Below are positions 1 through 6,819 of a stretch of 64,000 nt of DNA, one piece after another (position 1 is the first letter of the stretch; each line of letters begins with the position of its first letter). A program made the translations under genes and the position numbers. The notes under the pieces are model-generated. The model saw nothing but the letters and a program-made list of their open reading frames with translations, did no database searches and was not told the DNA's origin. The DNA is from Elusimicrobiota bacterium (GTDB lineage Bacteria; Elusimicrobiota; Elusimicrobia; UBA1565; UBA9628). The DNA lies in NCBI GenBank assembly GCA_016218575.1, contig JACRDN010000019.1, positions 1 to 64,000 of the forward strand. Reading direction: 5' to 3'.

Positions 1-37
1 CATTTCCCTGGGTGACCACCTCTTTGCTATTCTTCAT
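1..37 (-). CDS. 5'-partial CDS, unknown product
   Basis: Only the first 12 codons lie in the window (MKNSKEVVTQGN), and the gene continues beyond position 1 on the minus strand. The start is chosen because a strong Shine-Dalgarno AAGGAGG (forward 48-54) lies 10 nt upstream of the ATG at 37-35. Too little protein is visible to name a family. The start region is preceded by a long-range hairpin that involves the Shine-Dalgarno, so translation may be regulated. Confidence 0.6.
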   Translation of the reverse strand, partial: MKNSKEVVTQGN

Positions 38-40
38 TTG

Positions 41-107
41 AGCGTAACCTCCTTGGTGGGCCAGTTCAAGCTGGCCTCTTTTGATTTCCTCAACCAAAGG
101 TTACGCT
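41..107 (-). promoter_or_regulatory. RBS-sequestering leader hairpin
   Basis: In the minus-strand leader, AGCGTAACCT (forward 98-107) is a perfect 10-bp complement of AGGTTACGCT (forward 41-50). The stem continues with TTGG/CCAA after a two-base GG bulge. The downstream arm overlaps the AAGGAGG Shine-Dalgarno of the gene starting at 37. The loop holds a second hairpin, CCAG/CTGG (61-74). The pairing is seen directly; control of translation by it is inferred. On the plus strand the same hairpin is followed by a T-rich run (107-118), so it could instead terminate plus-strand transcription. Confidence 0.5.
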
Positions 108-138
108 TTTTGCTTTTTCTCCATCAAACGGGACGCGG

Positions 139-267
139 CCCCGATCGGGTTTGATTCGTAAGGGCATGGTTTACAGTCCAGCGCATGGGGATACGGATTT
201 TACGGTACCTCTTTTTGATGATTTTATGCGTCGAATCATCCCAGATTGGAAAATGGGAAAAAAGTAA
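139..267 (+). pseudogene. AAA/ORC-type ATPase C-terminal remnant
   Basis: The frame ending in TAA at 265-267 reads RKGMVYSPAHGD, then FTVPLFDDFMRR, then IIPDW. These segments resemble the conserved C-terminus of bacterial ORC1/Cdc6-like AAA ATP-binding proteins (winged-helix end, typically KGxIYSPxxGxxxFTVPLFDEFxRR). The frame is closed by TGA at 82-84 and has no plausible start or Walker motifs upstream, so only the tail survives. It abuts the leader of the divergent gene at 1-37, which suggests an insertion, deletion or recombination joint near 85-140. The family match is from memory of the motif and was not searched. Confidence 0.5.
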
Positions 268-282
268 ATCGAGGACTATCTT

Positions 283-630
283 ATGTCTGATCTGGTCCAT
301 AAAAAATGCGTCCCCTGCGAAGGAGGCGTTCCCGCCTTGACGCGCGGGGAGGCCGCAGGGTATTTGAGGGAGCTTGAGTCCTGGCGGCTCTCAGAAGACG
401 GCAAGAGCATCCGACGGGAGCTCCTGATGAAGGATTTTCGGGCGGCCATCGAGCTCATTAAGGCAGTCGCCGAGGTCGCCGAGGCCGAGGATCATCATCC
501 CGATCTCCATCTGACCGGCTACCGCAAGCTCGCCGTCGAGCTCTCCACCCACGCCGTCGGGGGGCTCACCGAGAACGACTTCATTTTGGCCGCCAAGATC
601 GAGTCTTTGCCAAAAGCTCTCAAATATTGA
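283..630 (+). CDS. phhB: pterin-4a-carbinolamine dehydratase
   Basis: The 115-aa product matches 4a-hydroxytetrahydrobiopterin dehydratase (PCD/DCoH) in length and fold signature. It carries the active-site stretch EDHHPDLHL near residues 70-78 with the paired histidines, followed by the VELSTHAVGGLTENDF core around 87-102 that is typical of the family. The enzyme dehydrates carbinolamine pterins in the cytosol, normally recycling the cofactor of aromatic amino acid hydroxylases. No hydroxylase gene is next to it, so its partner here is unknown. GAGG at 271-274 lies 8 nt before the ATG and supports this start. A DnaA-box palindrome follows 7 nt after the stop codon. Confidence 0.9.
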   Translation: MSDLVHKKCVPCEGGVPALTRGEAAGYLRELESWRLSEDGKSIRRELLMKDFRAAIELIKAVAEVAEAEDHHPDLHLTGYRKLAVELSTHAVGGLTENDFILAAKIESLPKALKY

Positions 631-637
631 AACAGTA

Positions 638-677
638 GTTATCCACAAAAACTCTCGGGAAATTTTAGTGGACAAGT
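638..677. repeat. palindromic repeat copy 1, DnaA box
   Basis: This imperfect 40-bp palindrome begins GTTATCCACAAAAACT and ends GGAAATTTTAGTGGACAAGT. It aligns almost base for base with the palindrome at 30019-30062 and more loosely with that at 18173-18207. TTATCCACA (639-647) is the consensus DnaA 9-mer, and the inverted arm has two mismatches to it. The repeat lies between the convergent ends of phhB and the 244-aa gene, so a terminator role is also possible, but there is no T tract. Confidence 0.7.
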
Positions 678-693
678 TCGGGGAGCGCTGGTT

Positions 694-1428
694 TCAGTGC
701 CGGGCGAGATCGCTGGCCTGAGGCGCAAGATGGAGGGCCGTCTCGGCTGAGGGCATGACCTTCTTCTTTTCCAAATCGACCTCGAACTCGTAAATGGGGG
801 TGTCGAATTCCGAGACCTCGCCGTAGGGCCGCAGGGTGAAGTGATAGACATCCCGGCTCAGGCGCTCGATGAGCCACGGGGAGGATTCCGTGGCGGCGCC
901 GATCTCCGGGGCCAGTATCTCGGCAACGCTCCCGGAACCCCCGGAGGGTGCGTAGGCGTAAATCAGGCGCAAGGCCTCGTCCACGTCTCCGTCCTCGGGC
1001 AACAAATCCACCCCCGCGTCCCGCGGGGCGTCCTCCCCCTGGGCTGTCGGCGCCGGAGCCAGGCGCGCGGAGGCCTTGGACGGCGTCGGGGGAAGAATGA
1101 TTCCCTTGGAGAGGTGCAGCCCTAGGGCCAGCAGGCCCAACAGCGGCGCAATGAAGAAATGGAGAAATGACGGCCTCGCGGGAGCGGCGCTGAGCCGAGC
1201 TTCCCTAAAGGAGGAAGTCTCGAGCTGTTCAATTTTCCGCTTCTGCTCATGCAGGATGGCCTTGAGGCTGTTGAATTCACGGCGCAGGATCTTGAGGGAG
1301 GGGTTTTGCCCGCGCAGCCGGTCCCGCGACTCCTCGGCGGCTTGAGTCAGGCGGGCGAGTCGGGACTCCAGCTCCAGGATTTCCGGGGCTATCTCGCCCT
1401 CGATGGAAGCGGCTTCAGCGGTCTCCAC
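694..1428 (-). CDS. coiled-coil single-pass membrane protein
   Basis: The 244-aa product is not assigned to a family. Residues about 12-75 are heptad-like and charged (coiled coil). One hydrophobic segment around 87-110 (FLHFFIAPLLGLLALGLHLS) would span the inner membrane. An Ala/Pro-rich linker follows, then a C-terminal soluble domain ending FEVDLEKKKVMPS. With no signal peptide and a basic stretch before the membrane segment, the coiled coil is probably cytoplasmic and the C-terminal domain periplasmic. The start is GTG at 1428; no nearby in-frame ATG fits better. A TGTTATACT extended -10 ends 6 nt before this GTG, so the mRNA may be leaderless. Confidence 0.65.
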   Translation of the reverse strand: METAEAASIEGEIAPEILELESRLARLTQAAEESRDRLRGQNPSLKILRREFNSLKAILHEQKRKIEQLETSSFREARLSAAPARPSFLHFFIAPLLGLLALGLHLSKGIILPPTPSKASARLAPAPTAQGEDAPRDAGVDLLPEDGDVDEALRLIYAYAPSGGSGSVAEILAPEIGAATESSPWLIERLSRDVYHFTLRPYGEVSEFDTPIYEFEVDLEKKKVMPSAETALHLAPQASDLARH

Positions 1429-1434
1429 GGCCCG

Positions 1435-1476
1435 AGTATAACAGGGGGTCCGGGCGGGAGGATAACAAATTTGTTA
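1435..1476 (-). promoter_or_regulatory. extended -10 with upstream palindrome
   Basis: Reading the minus strand, TGTTATACT (forward 1435-1443) is an extended -10 immediately upstream of the GTG start at 1428. A perfect 14-bp palindrome TAACAAATTTGTTA lies at 1463-1476, at roughly the -35 position. This is a natural location for a dimeric repressor or activator, although no regulator is identifiable. Confidence 0.45.
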
Positions 1477-1611
1477 ACTGTTAGCCTTGCGACTGTATCC
1501 GGCTGAGCTCATGGTGGATGAAATCCAGGTCCAAGCGAGCGGGGTCCGTGGAAATCAGATATCCCGACCGCCGCCAAGAACGGGGCGAGAAAGCTCCGCT
1601 CACCTATTTAT

Positions 1612-2529
1612 CTAACCGAGGCGCCGAAGCGCCTCGATCCTGGCGTCGAGGGGCGGATGGCTCGAGAAGAGCAGGGCGACTATGCCGTGCCCGTGGCCGT
1701 TGATCTTGAAGGCGGAGAGGGCCGGGGCCCGGTTGTCTTGGACCTGGACCGAGGACTTGAGGGACTCCAGGGCGTGGATCATGGTCTCGCGGCCGGCGTA
1801 GCGAGCCGATCCCGCGTCGGCGCGGTACTCGCGCAGGCGCGAGAAGTAATAGATGAGAGGAGAGGCCAAAAGCATGAGCACGGACTCGAGGACGGAGACA
1901 AGGATGTAGTGGGCGAAGTAGCCCAGTCCCGAGCCCCTCTTATCGTCGTCGCGGCTGCGCATGGCGTTGTCTATGGCGAAGGCGATCACGCGGGCGAAGA
2001 ACATGACGAAGGTGTTCACCACTCCCTGGAGCAAGGTCATGGTCACCATGTCGCCGTTGGCGATATGGGCGATCTCATGGCCGATCACGCCTTCCACGGC
2101 CTTGGGGTCCATGCGCTCGATAAGCCCCGTGGAGATGGCCAAAAGCGAGCGGCTTTGGCTCGGGCCGGTGGCGAATGCGTTGACCTCGGGGCTGCGGTAG
2201 ACGCCGATCTCGGGCAAGGTGGCAAGGCCGGCGCGCTGGCAGAGGCTGCGGACCAGGCTTACGATGCGCTCCTCGGCCGCCCCGCCGGGTTTGTCGGGGT
2301 CAATGAGCTGGACCCCCATGGCCATCTTCGCGGTCCAGCGCGAGATCTGCAGCGAGATGAAGGCGCCGGCGAAGCCGAAGATCGAGCAGAATATCAATAG
2401 AGCCTTGTAATTGAGGCCTTGGGCCGTGAGGTAGGGCTCCAAGCCCAGGAGTCTTAACAGGAACGAGACGGCCAGGACGACCAAGAGGTTGACCGCGACA
2501 AAAAGCATGACTCTTTTCATGGATTTCAC
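1612..2529 (-). CDS. htpX: HtpX-type membrane zinc metalloprotease
   Basis: The 305-aa integral membrane M48 peptidase has two N-terminal transmembrane segments (about residues 6-27 and 43-62). The zinc site HEIAH is at 151-155, with further membrane segments near 160-185 and 205-230 and the downstream conserved REYRADAGSA helix that carries the third zinc ligand. The family performs quality control of misfolded inner-membrane proteins together with FtsH. The length is normal for HtpX (about 290-300 aa). An alternative start is the internal MKRVMLF methionine at residue 4. It is divergent from pruA across a 56-bp gap holding a symmetric -10 palindrome. Confidence 0.92.
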   Translation of the reverse strand: MKSMKRVMLFVAVNLLVVLAVSFLLRLLGLEPYLTAQGLNYKALLIFCSIFGFAGAFISLQISRWTAKMAMGVQLIDPDKPGGAAEERIVSLVRSLCQRAGLATLPEIGVYRSPEVNAFATGPSQSRSLLAISTGLIERMDPKAVEGVIGHEIAHIANGDMVTMTLLQGVVNTFVMFFARVIAFAIDNAMRSRDDDKRGSGLGYFAHYILVSVLESVLMLLASPLIYYFSRLREYRADAGSARYAGRETMIHALESLKSSVQVQDNRAPALSAFKINGHGHGIVALLFSSHPPLDARIEALRRLG

Positions 2530-2546
2530 TCTCCTATGCAGCTCAA

Positions 2547-2561
2547 ATGATATTGTATCAT
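2547..2561. promoter_or_regulatory. symmetric -10 palindrome, htpX/pruA
   Basis: ATGATA-TTG-TATCAT reads as TATCAT on both strands and sits between the divergent htpX and pruA starts. On the plus strand TATCAT (2556-2561) is 24 nt before the pruA ATG. On the minus strand TATCAT (2552-2547) is 17 nt before the htpX start. It could serve as back-to-back -10 elements or as an operator. No convincing -35 boxes were seen. Confidence 0.35.
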
Positions 2562-2585
2562 AAGAAAAAACAGTCCGGAGACCGC

Positions 2586-4214
2586 ATGAACGCCCAGATG
2601 AAAGCCCCCTTGCCCATCAACGAGCCGGTTCTGGCCTACGCCCCAGGAAGTCCGGAAAGGAAGGCCTTGAAATCCCGCTTGAAGAGCCTTAAATCCGAGA
2701 CTGCCGATATCCCTCTCTTTATCGGAGGCAAGGAGGTGCGCACCGGGCGGCTGGCCGATTGCCGCAGCCCGCACGCGCGCGGGCATCTTTTGGGCCGCTT
2801 CCACCAGGCCTCGGTCGCGGAAATCCACCAAGCCATCGAGGCGGCGGTTTCGGCCCGCCGGGAGTGGGAGGCCATGCCCTTTGCCGACCGGGCGGCCATA
2901 TTCCTCAAGGCGGCCGACATGCTGGCCGGCGATTTCCGGTGGACCTTGAACGCCGCCACCATGCTCTGCCAGTCCAAGAGCGCCCACCAGGCCGAGATAG
3001 ACTCTGCCTGCGAGCTCATCGATTTCCTGCGCTTCAACGTCCATTTCGCCGAGATGATATACGCCTGGCAGCCGCAATCCTCTCGCGGGGTCTGGAACCA
3101 GGCCGACTACCGGGGCCTGGAGGGGTTCGTGCTCGCGGTGACTCCCTTCAACTTCACGGCCATCGCCGGAAACCTGCCCACCGCGCCGGCCCTCATGGGC
3201 AACACCGTGGTCTGGAAGCCGGCCCTCTCCACGGTGTACACGGCGCATCACCTGATGCGGCTCCTGCGCGCCGCCGGGCTTCCGGACGGCGTGATCAATT
3301 TGGTGTCCGGGCCTCCCGCGGACATTTCCGCGGCGGCCTTGAACAGCCCGGATTTGGCCGGGGTGCATTTCACCGGAAGCACCGAGGTTTTTCATGGAAT
3401 ATGGAAAACCGTGGGAAACAACATAGCCAAGTACCACGGTTACCCGCGGCTGGTGGGGGAGACGGGAGGCAAGGACTTCGTCTTCGCCCACGCCAGCGCC
3501 GATCCCGAGGCCCTGGCCGTCGCGTTGGTGCGGGGCGCCTTCGAGTACCAGGGCCAGAAATGCTCGGCCGCCTCCCGCGCCTACATTCCCGACAATCTCT
3601 GGCCCAAGGTCAGGGAGGCCTTGGGGGACATGCTTTCATCCATCAAGATGGGATCCCCCGAGGATTTCTCCAATTTCGTCAATGCCGTAATAGATGCGAA
3701 GGCCTTCGCGCGCATCAAGGGCTATTTGGACCGGGCCAAGGCCGACTCGAGTTCCAAAATACTATGGGGGGGCGGCTGCGATGACTCGGTCGGGTACTTC
3801 ATAGAGCCGACCGTGATCGAGGCCCAGGACCCTCGAAGCGAGGGCATGTCCAAGGAAATATTCGGCCCGATACTCAATGTCTTCGTCTATCCGACGGCCC
3901 AGTATCGGGAGACCTTGGAGCTTTGCGAGAAGACCTCGCCCTACGCTTTGACCGGCTCCATCTTCGCGGCGGACCGCCGCGCGGTGGCCGAGGCCTCGCG
4001 GGTGCTAAGCCACGCCGCCGGCAATTTTTACGTCAACGACAAGCCCACGGGGGCCGTGGTGGGCCAGCAGCCCTTCGGAGGAGCCCGGGCTTCTGGAACC
4101 AACGACAAGGCGGGCTCTCACCTCAACCTCCTGCGCTGGACGAGCCCGCGCATCATCAAGGAGACTTTTGATCCCCCTCGGGATTACCGCTACCCCTTCC
4201 TTCAGCCAGAGTAA
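2586..4214 (+). CDS. pruA: 1-pyrroline-5-carboxylate dehydrogenase
   Basis: The 542-aa enzyme of the aldehyde dehydrogenase superfamily most resembles the monofunctional P5C dehydrogenase (ALDH4-type). It oxidises glutamate-5-semialdehyde to glutamate with NAD in proline and arginine catabolism. The N-terminal NEPVLAYAPGSPER segment is typical. Glu292 in GETGGKD and the nucleophile Cys326 in YQGQKCSAASR are the expected catalytic residues, and the C-terminal VGQQPFGGARASGTNDKAG is a family signature. The start at 2586 is preferred over 2547 because GGAG (2577-2580) lies 5 nt upstream. No proline dehydrogenase gene is adjacent. Its 3' end overlaps the convergent FolD-like gene by 59 bp. Confidence 0.92.
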   Translation: MNAQMKAPLPINEPVLAYAPGSPERKALKSRLKSLKSETADIPLFIGGKEVRTGRLADCRSPHARGHLLGRFHQASVAEIHQAIEAAVSARREWEAMPFADRAAIFLKAADMLAGDFRWTLNAATMLCQSKSAHQAEIDSACELIDFLRFNVHFAEMIYAWQPQSSRGVWNQADYRGLEGFVLAVTPFNFTAIAGNLPTAPALMGNTVVWKPALSTVYTAHHLMRLLRAAGLPDGVINLVSGPPADISAAALNSPDLAGVHFTGSTEVFHGIWKTVGNNIAKYHGYPRLVGETGGKDFVFAHASADPEALAVALVRGAFEYQGQKCSAASRAYIPDNLWPKVREALGDMLSSIKMGSPEDFSNFVNAVIDAKAFARIKGYLDRAKADSSSKILWGGGCDDSVGYFIEPTVIEAQDPRSEGMSKEIFGPILNVFVYPTAQYRETLELCEKTSPYALTGSIFAADRRAVAEASRVLSHAAGNFYVNDKPTGAVVGQQPFGGARASGTNDKAGSHLNLLRWTSPRIIKETFDPPRDYRYPFLQPE

Positions 4215-5058
4215 GGGCATTGGCCAAGAGCAAAGCCGTCGTCACGGGCCCCACTCCCCCGGGAACGGGAGTGATCCAGCCGGCCCTTTTGGAGGCTTCC
4301 TCGAATTCGACGTCTCCGCGGAGTTTGCCGCCCTCCTGGTTGATTCCCGCGTCGATCACGATGGCTCCGGGCTTGACCCAGGATCCCTTCACGATCCCGG
4401 CCTTGCCGGCGCCGGCCACCACGATGTCGGCACGGCGGATTTCCGCCTCGAGGTCCGCGGTGCCGGAATGGCACAGGCAAACCGTGACCCCCATGAGGCT
4501 CAGAAGATGGGCCGCCGGCTTGCCCACCACGTTCGATCTCCCGATCACTGCGGCCTTTTTTCCGCGCAGCGGCGCGCGGGCTTCCTTTAGAAGCTCGGCC
4601 ACGGCCAGCGCCGTGGGGGGGGCGATGAGGCGGCGCGCCTCGAATTCGCCCAGGCTTCTGGCCATGGCGAAGCGCCCATAGCTTTCGGGGCAGGCCGCCT
4701 CGACGTCCTTCTCGGCAGGCAAGGCCTCCAAGAGGCGCGGCAGGTCCACGGAAGTCGGGAAGGGCAAATCCAGGAGAATCCCGTCCACGCCCTTGTCTTG
4801 GCAGAGACTGGACATGAGTTCCAAGGCCTGGGCCGTGCCGGCCGCCTCCAGGCAATGGATTTCAACCACGGCTCCCACCTCGGCGCAGGCCTTGAGGGCG
4901 GCACGGCGGTAGGTTGTCGAAGCGGAGGTTTCCTCCCCGGTCACCACGGCCAGACCTAGAGGCTGACTGCGGGACGATCGCAGGGCGCATGCCCTGCTGA
5001 GAAGAGTTTCCTTTATTTTCCGGGCTAGAAGCCCGCCGTCTAGCAGTGACGCATTCAT
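4156..5058 (-). CDS. FolD-like protein, atypical catalytic site
   Basis: The 300-aa product aligns over its length with bifunctional methylenetetrahydrofolate dehydrogenase/cyclohydrolase. Matching segments are VDGILLDLPFP, KDVE, VIGRSNVVGKPAAHLL (Rossmann nucleotide site), GAIVIDAGIN and ITPVPGGVGPVTTALL. Key residues differ. The catalytic lysine four residues after the conserved Tyr (YxxxK) is Ala (TYRRAALKAC), the Gln of the canonical VQLPLP loop is Asp, KDVDG is KDVEA, and the PCTP loop is PPTA. It may be a specialised dehydrogenase, a paralogue with a new substrate, or an inactive homologue. The start at 5058 is set by ATGA overlap with the upstream panE-like gene, implying translational coupling. 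Confidence 0.75.
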   Translation of the reverse strand: MNASLLDGGLLARKIKETLLSRACALRSSRSQPLGLAVVTGEETSASTTYRRAALKACAEVGAVVEIHCLEAAGTAQALELMSSLCQDKGVDGILLDLPFPTSVDLPRLLEALPAEKDVEAACPESYGRFAMARSLGEFEARRLIAPPTALAVAELLKEARAPLRGKKAAVIGRSNVVGKPAAHLLSLMGVTVCLCHSGTADLEAEIRRADIVVAGAGKAGIVKGSWVKPGAIVIDAGINQEGGKLRGDVEFEEASKRAGWITPVPGGVGPVTTALLLANALTLAEGRGSGNPEGDQKSP

Positions 5059-5975
5059 GGGGAAGACTCCATTTTTTGGACCCACCGAAAAAGGCGGAGC
5101 AGCAGAGGAGCCGGCCGCCGCAGGCGTCTGGCCTGATCCAGCAAGGGCCCGACGATGGCCTGAATTTCAGTGGGCCGGCCCGCGCGCAGATCCTGAAGCA
5201 TGGAGTTGCGCTGGGCCGGGGCGTTCTCGCAGGCTCTCAGAACGAGCCCGGCCATGTCCCGGTAGAGAAGTCGTCGCCCTGCGGCGCGCGCCACGGCCAC
5301 GGCCTCGGACAGGGTTTGGAGCAGAAGTTCCCTCAGCGCCGCATCCCGGGCCAAATCCCCGTTCGGCGCCGCGGCCAGGGCCCCCAGTGGATTTACGGCC
5401 GCGTTGAAGCAGAGCTTGGTCCAAAGCAGGGCCTCCTCGCTGTCCTTCAGTATGACCTTCCAGCCTCCCTCCAGCAGCAAGGCCTTGGCCTCGGACAAGG
5501 CTCGGGCGTTGGCGGCGTTGGCGGCTAGAAGTATTTGATCGCCGTAGGTGTGGGAGTAAAGGGACGGCTCCGGGTGGTCCGCGCCGAAATAGCAGGAGCC
5601 GAGAACCGCGCGGGACGGCCCGAAGGCCCTTTTCAAGATAGGGGCATGGGAAACGCCGTTCTGAAGGCCGACCGCGGGCGTGGATGGCCCGGCCCAGGGC
5701 CGGGCCGCGCGAAGAGCCGCGACCGTGTCCCGCGCCTTGACGCAGAAGAATATTCCAGCGCAGGGCTTTCTGGGGGTCTGGCGCGCGCTTAAGAGCCCGC
5801 GCCGCACGCGGCACTCTCTCCCGTCCGGGCCGCGGAAAATTACTTCCCGGCGGAGAATCTTCTTCTCCTGGTCGGGATCGCGCGCCAGGAGAAGGGCCTC
5901 GTGGCCGGCCGCGGCCCAGCGGCAGGCCACGACCATTCCCACGGCTCCCGGGCCTACGACTAGAATGCGGGACAT
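5055..5975 (-). CDS. panE: 2-dehydropantoate 2-reductase family protein
   Basis: The 306-aa ketopantoate reductase-type protein has an N-terminal GPGAVGM dinucleotide-binding loop (residues 8-14) and the LQNGVS strand. The catalytic-domain signature WTKLCFNAAVNPLGAL carries the family Lys and Asn, and RNSMLQDLRAGRPTEIQ carries the conserved Ser, Asp and Glu. The family reduces ketopantoate to pantoate with NADPH for pantothenate and CoA synthesis. It shares an ATGA overlap with the downstream FolD-like gene. That pairing is suggestive because the pathway's hydroxymethyl donor is methylenetetrahydrofolate. ApbA/PanE paralogues with other substrates exist, so the symbol is tentative. Confidence 0.85.
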   Translation of the reverse strand: MSRILVVGPGAVGMVVACRWAAAGHEALLLARDPDQEKKILRREVIFRGPDGRECRVRRGLLSARQTPRKPCAGIFFCVKARDTVAALRAARPWAGPSTPAVGLQNGVSHAPILKRAFGPSRAVLGSCYFGADHPEPSLYSHTYGDQILLAANAANARALSEAKALLLEGGWKVILKDSEEALLWTKLCFNAAVNPLGALAAAPNGDLARDAALRELLLQTLSEAVAVARAAGRRLLYRDMAGLVLRACENAPAQRNSMLQDLRAGRPTEIQAIVGPLLDQARRLRRPAPLLLRLFRWVQKMESSP

Positions 5976-5995
5976 GACGCATTCTACAAAAGAAG

Positions 5996-6026
5996 AACCC
6001 CTGCGGCTAAGGAAGCTGCAGGGGTT
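5996..6026. terminator. bidirectional hairpin terminator
   Basis: AACCCCTGC (5996-6004) pairs perfectly with GCAGGGGTT (6018-6026) around a 13-nt loop. The minus-strand transcript continues into CTTCTTTTGT, giving a Rho-independent terminator for the 73-aa gene that ends at 6045. It insulates that gene from panE, which starts at 5975. Confidence 0.8.
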
Positions 6027-6044
6027 TTGCGGAGCGGATGCGGC

Positions 6045-6266
6045 TTAGGCGTTGACCATCTTGGCGCGAGAGATGTCGCCTTTCTTGTCCAAGTAGTAAA
6101 GGAAGCCCTTCTCCTTCTTAAGACCCACCTTCTGGACCTTCTCCGGCTTGCCGCCTTTTTTGCCGCCGCGGGCCATCTTGGCGCGGGAAACGTCTCCCTG
6201 CTTGTCGATGTAATAAAGGAAACCCGTCGCGCGCTCGATGCCAACCTTGTGAACTTTCTCTGCCAT
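6045..6266 (-). CDS. small basic protein, tandem 25-residue repeat
   Basis: The 73-aa lysine-rich protein is built from two near-identical units: KVGIERATGFLYYIDKQG plus DVSRAKM, then KVGLKKEKGFLYYLDKKG plus DISRAKM, joined by a Gly/Lys linker. No family is recognised. The GFLYY(I/L)DKxGD(V/I)SRAKM motif looks like a compact beta-hairpin module. The start at 6266 is chosen over the longer in-frame start at 6326 because GGAGGAGGT lies just upstream of this ATG. It has its own promoter (6325-6354) and a strong terminator, so it is a monocistronic and possibly abundant protein. Being small and basic, it might bind nucleic acid, but this is a guess. Confidence 0.75.
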   Translation of the reverse strand: MAEKVHKVGIERATGFLYYIDKQGDVSRAKMARGGKKGGKPEKVQKVGLKKEKGFLYYLDKKGDISRAKMVNA

Positions 6267-6324
6267 GATGTTTGTGACCTCCTCCGTCCTGAGGGATGCA
6301 GCGTCATATCCCTTCAGCTTGGCC

Positions 6325-6354
6325 AATATATAATAATCCCCGACGGCATGGCAA
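6325..6354 (-). promoter_or_regulatory. sigma-70-like promoter for 73-aa gene
   Basis: On the minus strand TTGCCA (forward 6349-6354) is separated by 18 bp from TATATT (forward 6325-6330). Transcription would start near 6318 and leave a leader of about 50 nt before the ATG at 6266. This agrees with the Shine-Dalgarno-supported short start. Confidence 0.5.
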
Positions 6355-6389
6355 GGAGTTTTCGTCGGACGTCTGAGAGCGCCGGGAAG

Positions 6390-6650
6390 CTAGGATTTCT
6401 GCCCTTTGAAAAGGGGAATTTGCGGCTCTTCCGGCTTCATGATCAGGCGCTCCTTGAGCCACGCGTCGACGAGGGGCTTGGAGAAGCGGTATTGCCGCCC
6501 GATGCGCGAGGCGGGAATTCTTTTCTGGCGGATCAGTCCGTAGATTTTGGAGCGGCCCATCGCCAGGTATTGGGCCAGGGCCTTAATGTCCATGACCTCG
6601 GGAACGTCGCCGATGAAAACCCGCTTGGCGGCTTTGCGTTTTCGTTTCAT
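6390..6650 (-). CDS. excisionase-family HTH DNA-binding protein
   Basis: The 86-aa product has the compact MerR/excisionase-type (HTH_17) helix-turn-helix. MDIKALAQYLAMGRSKIYGLIRQKRIPASRIGRQ appears in two stretches (residues 20-53), followed by YRFSKPLVDAWLKE, the standard recognition helix, wing and C-terminal helix. The N-terminus is Lys/Arg-rich. Proteins of this type are small regulators or recombination directionality factors. No integrase or phage gene is nearby, so a chromosomal regulatory role is more likely. It has a near-consensus promoter, and its target is unknown. Confidence 0.8.
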   Translation of the reverse strand: MKRKRKAAKRVFIGDVPEVMDIKALAQYLAMGRSKIYGLIRQKRIPASRIGRQYRFSKPLVDAWLKERLIMKPEEPQIPLFKGQKS

Positions 6651-6701
6651 GGCTGTAACGATAGCGTATTTTTTAGTTTTCTCTATCTTCTAACCATTCT
6701 C

Positions 6702-6730
6702 AGTATATATTATGTGTTATATTTTGTCAA
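6702..6730 (-). promoter_or_regulatory. near-consensus promoter for HTH gene
   Basis: On the minus strand TTGACA (forward 6725-6730) and TATACT (forward 6702-6707) are separated by exactly 17 bp in an AT-rich stretch. The predicted start is near 6695, giving a leader of about 45 nt to the ATG at 6650. No clear Shine-Dalgarno precedes that ATG. Confidence 0.7.
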
Positions 6731-6780
6731 ATATTTCACCTGCTGCCCAAAAGCTTACGTGAACTTTTGGGATTTATTCC

Positions 6781-6810
6781 TTGTCAGACTCGCCTCGGAT
6801 TTGTTATAGT
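6781..6810 (+). promoter_or_regulatory. rpsF operon promoter
   Basis: TTGTCA (6781-6786), an 18-bp spacer and TATAGT (6805-6810) preceded by TGT form a good extended -10 promoter. The rpsF ATG is at 6820, only 9 nt after the -10, so the mRNA would be leaderless or carry 2-4 nt. An inverted repeat CCCAAAAG/CTTTTGGG at 6746-6771 lies just upstream and may end other transcription or bind a regulator. Confidence 0.65.
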
Positions 6811-6819
6811 ATCGTTCCA

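Noticed and set aside
638-677. Possible replication origin because of DnaA boxes
   Set aside because: There is one pair per palindrome with no cluster, no AT-rich unwinding element and no dnaA/dnaN nearby. The palindromes are dispersed.
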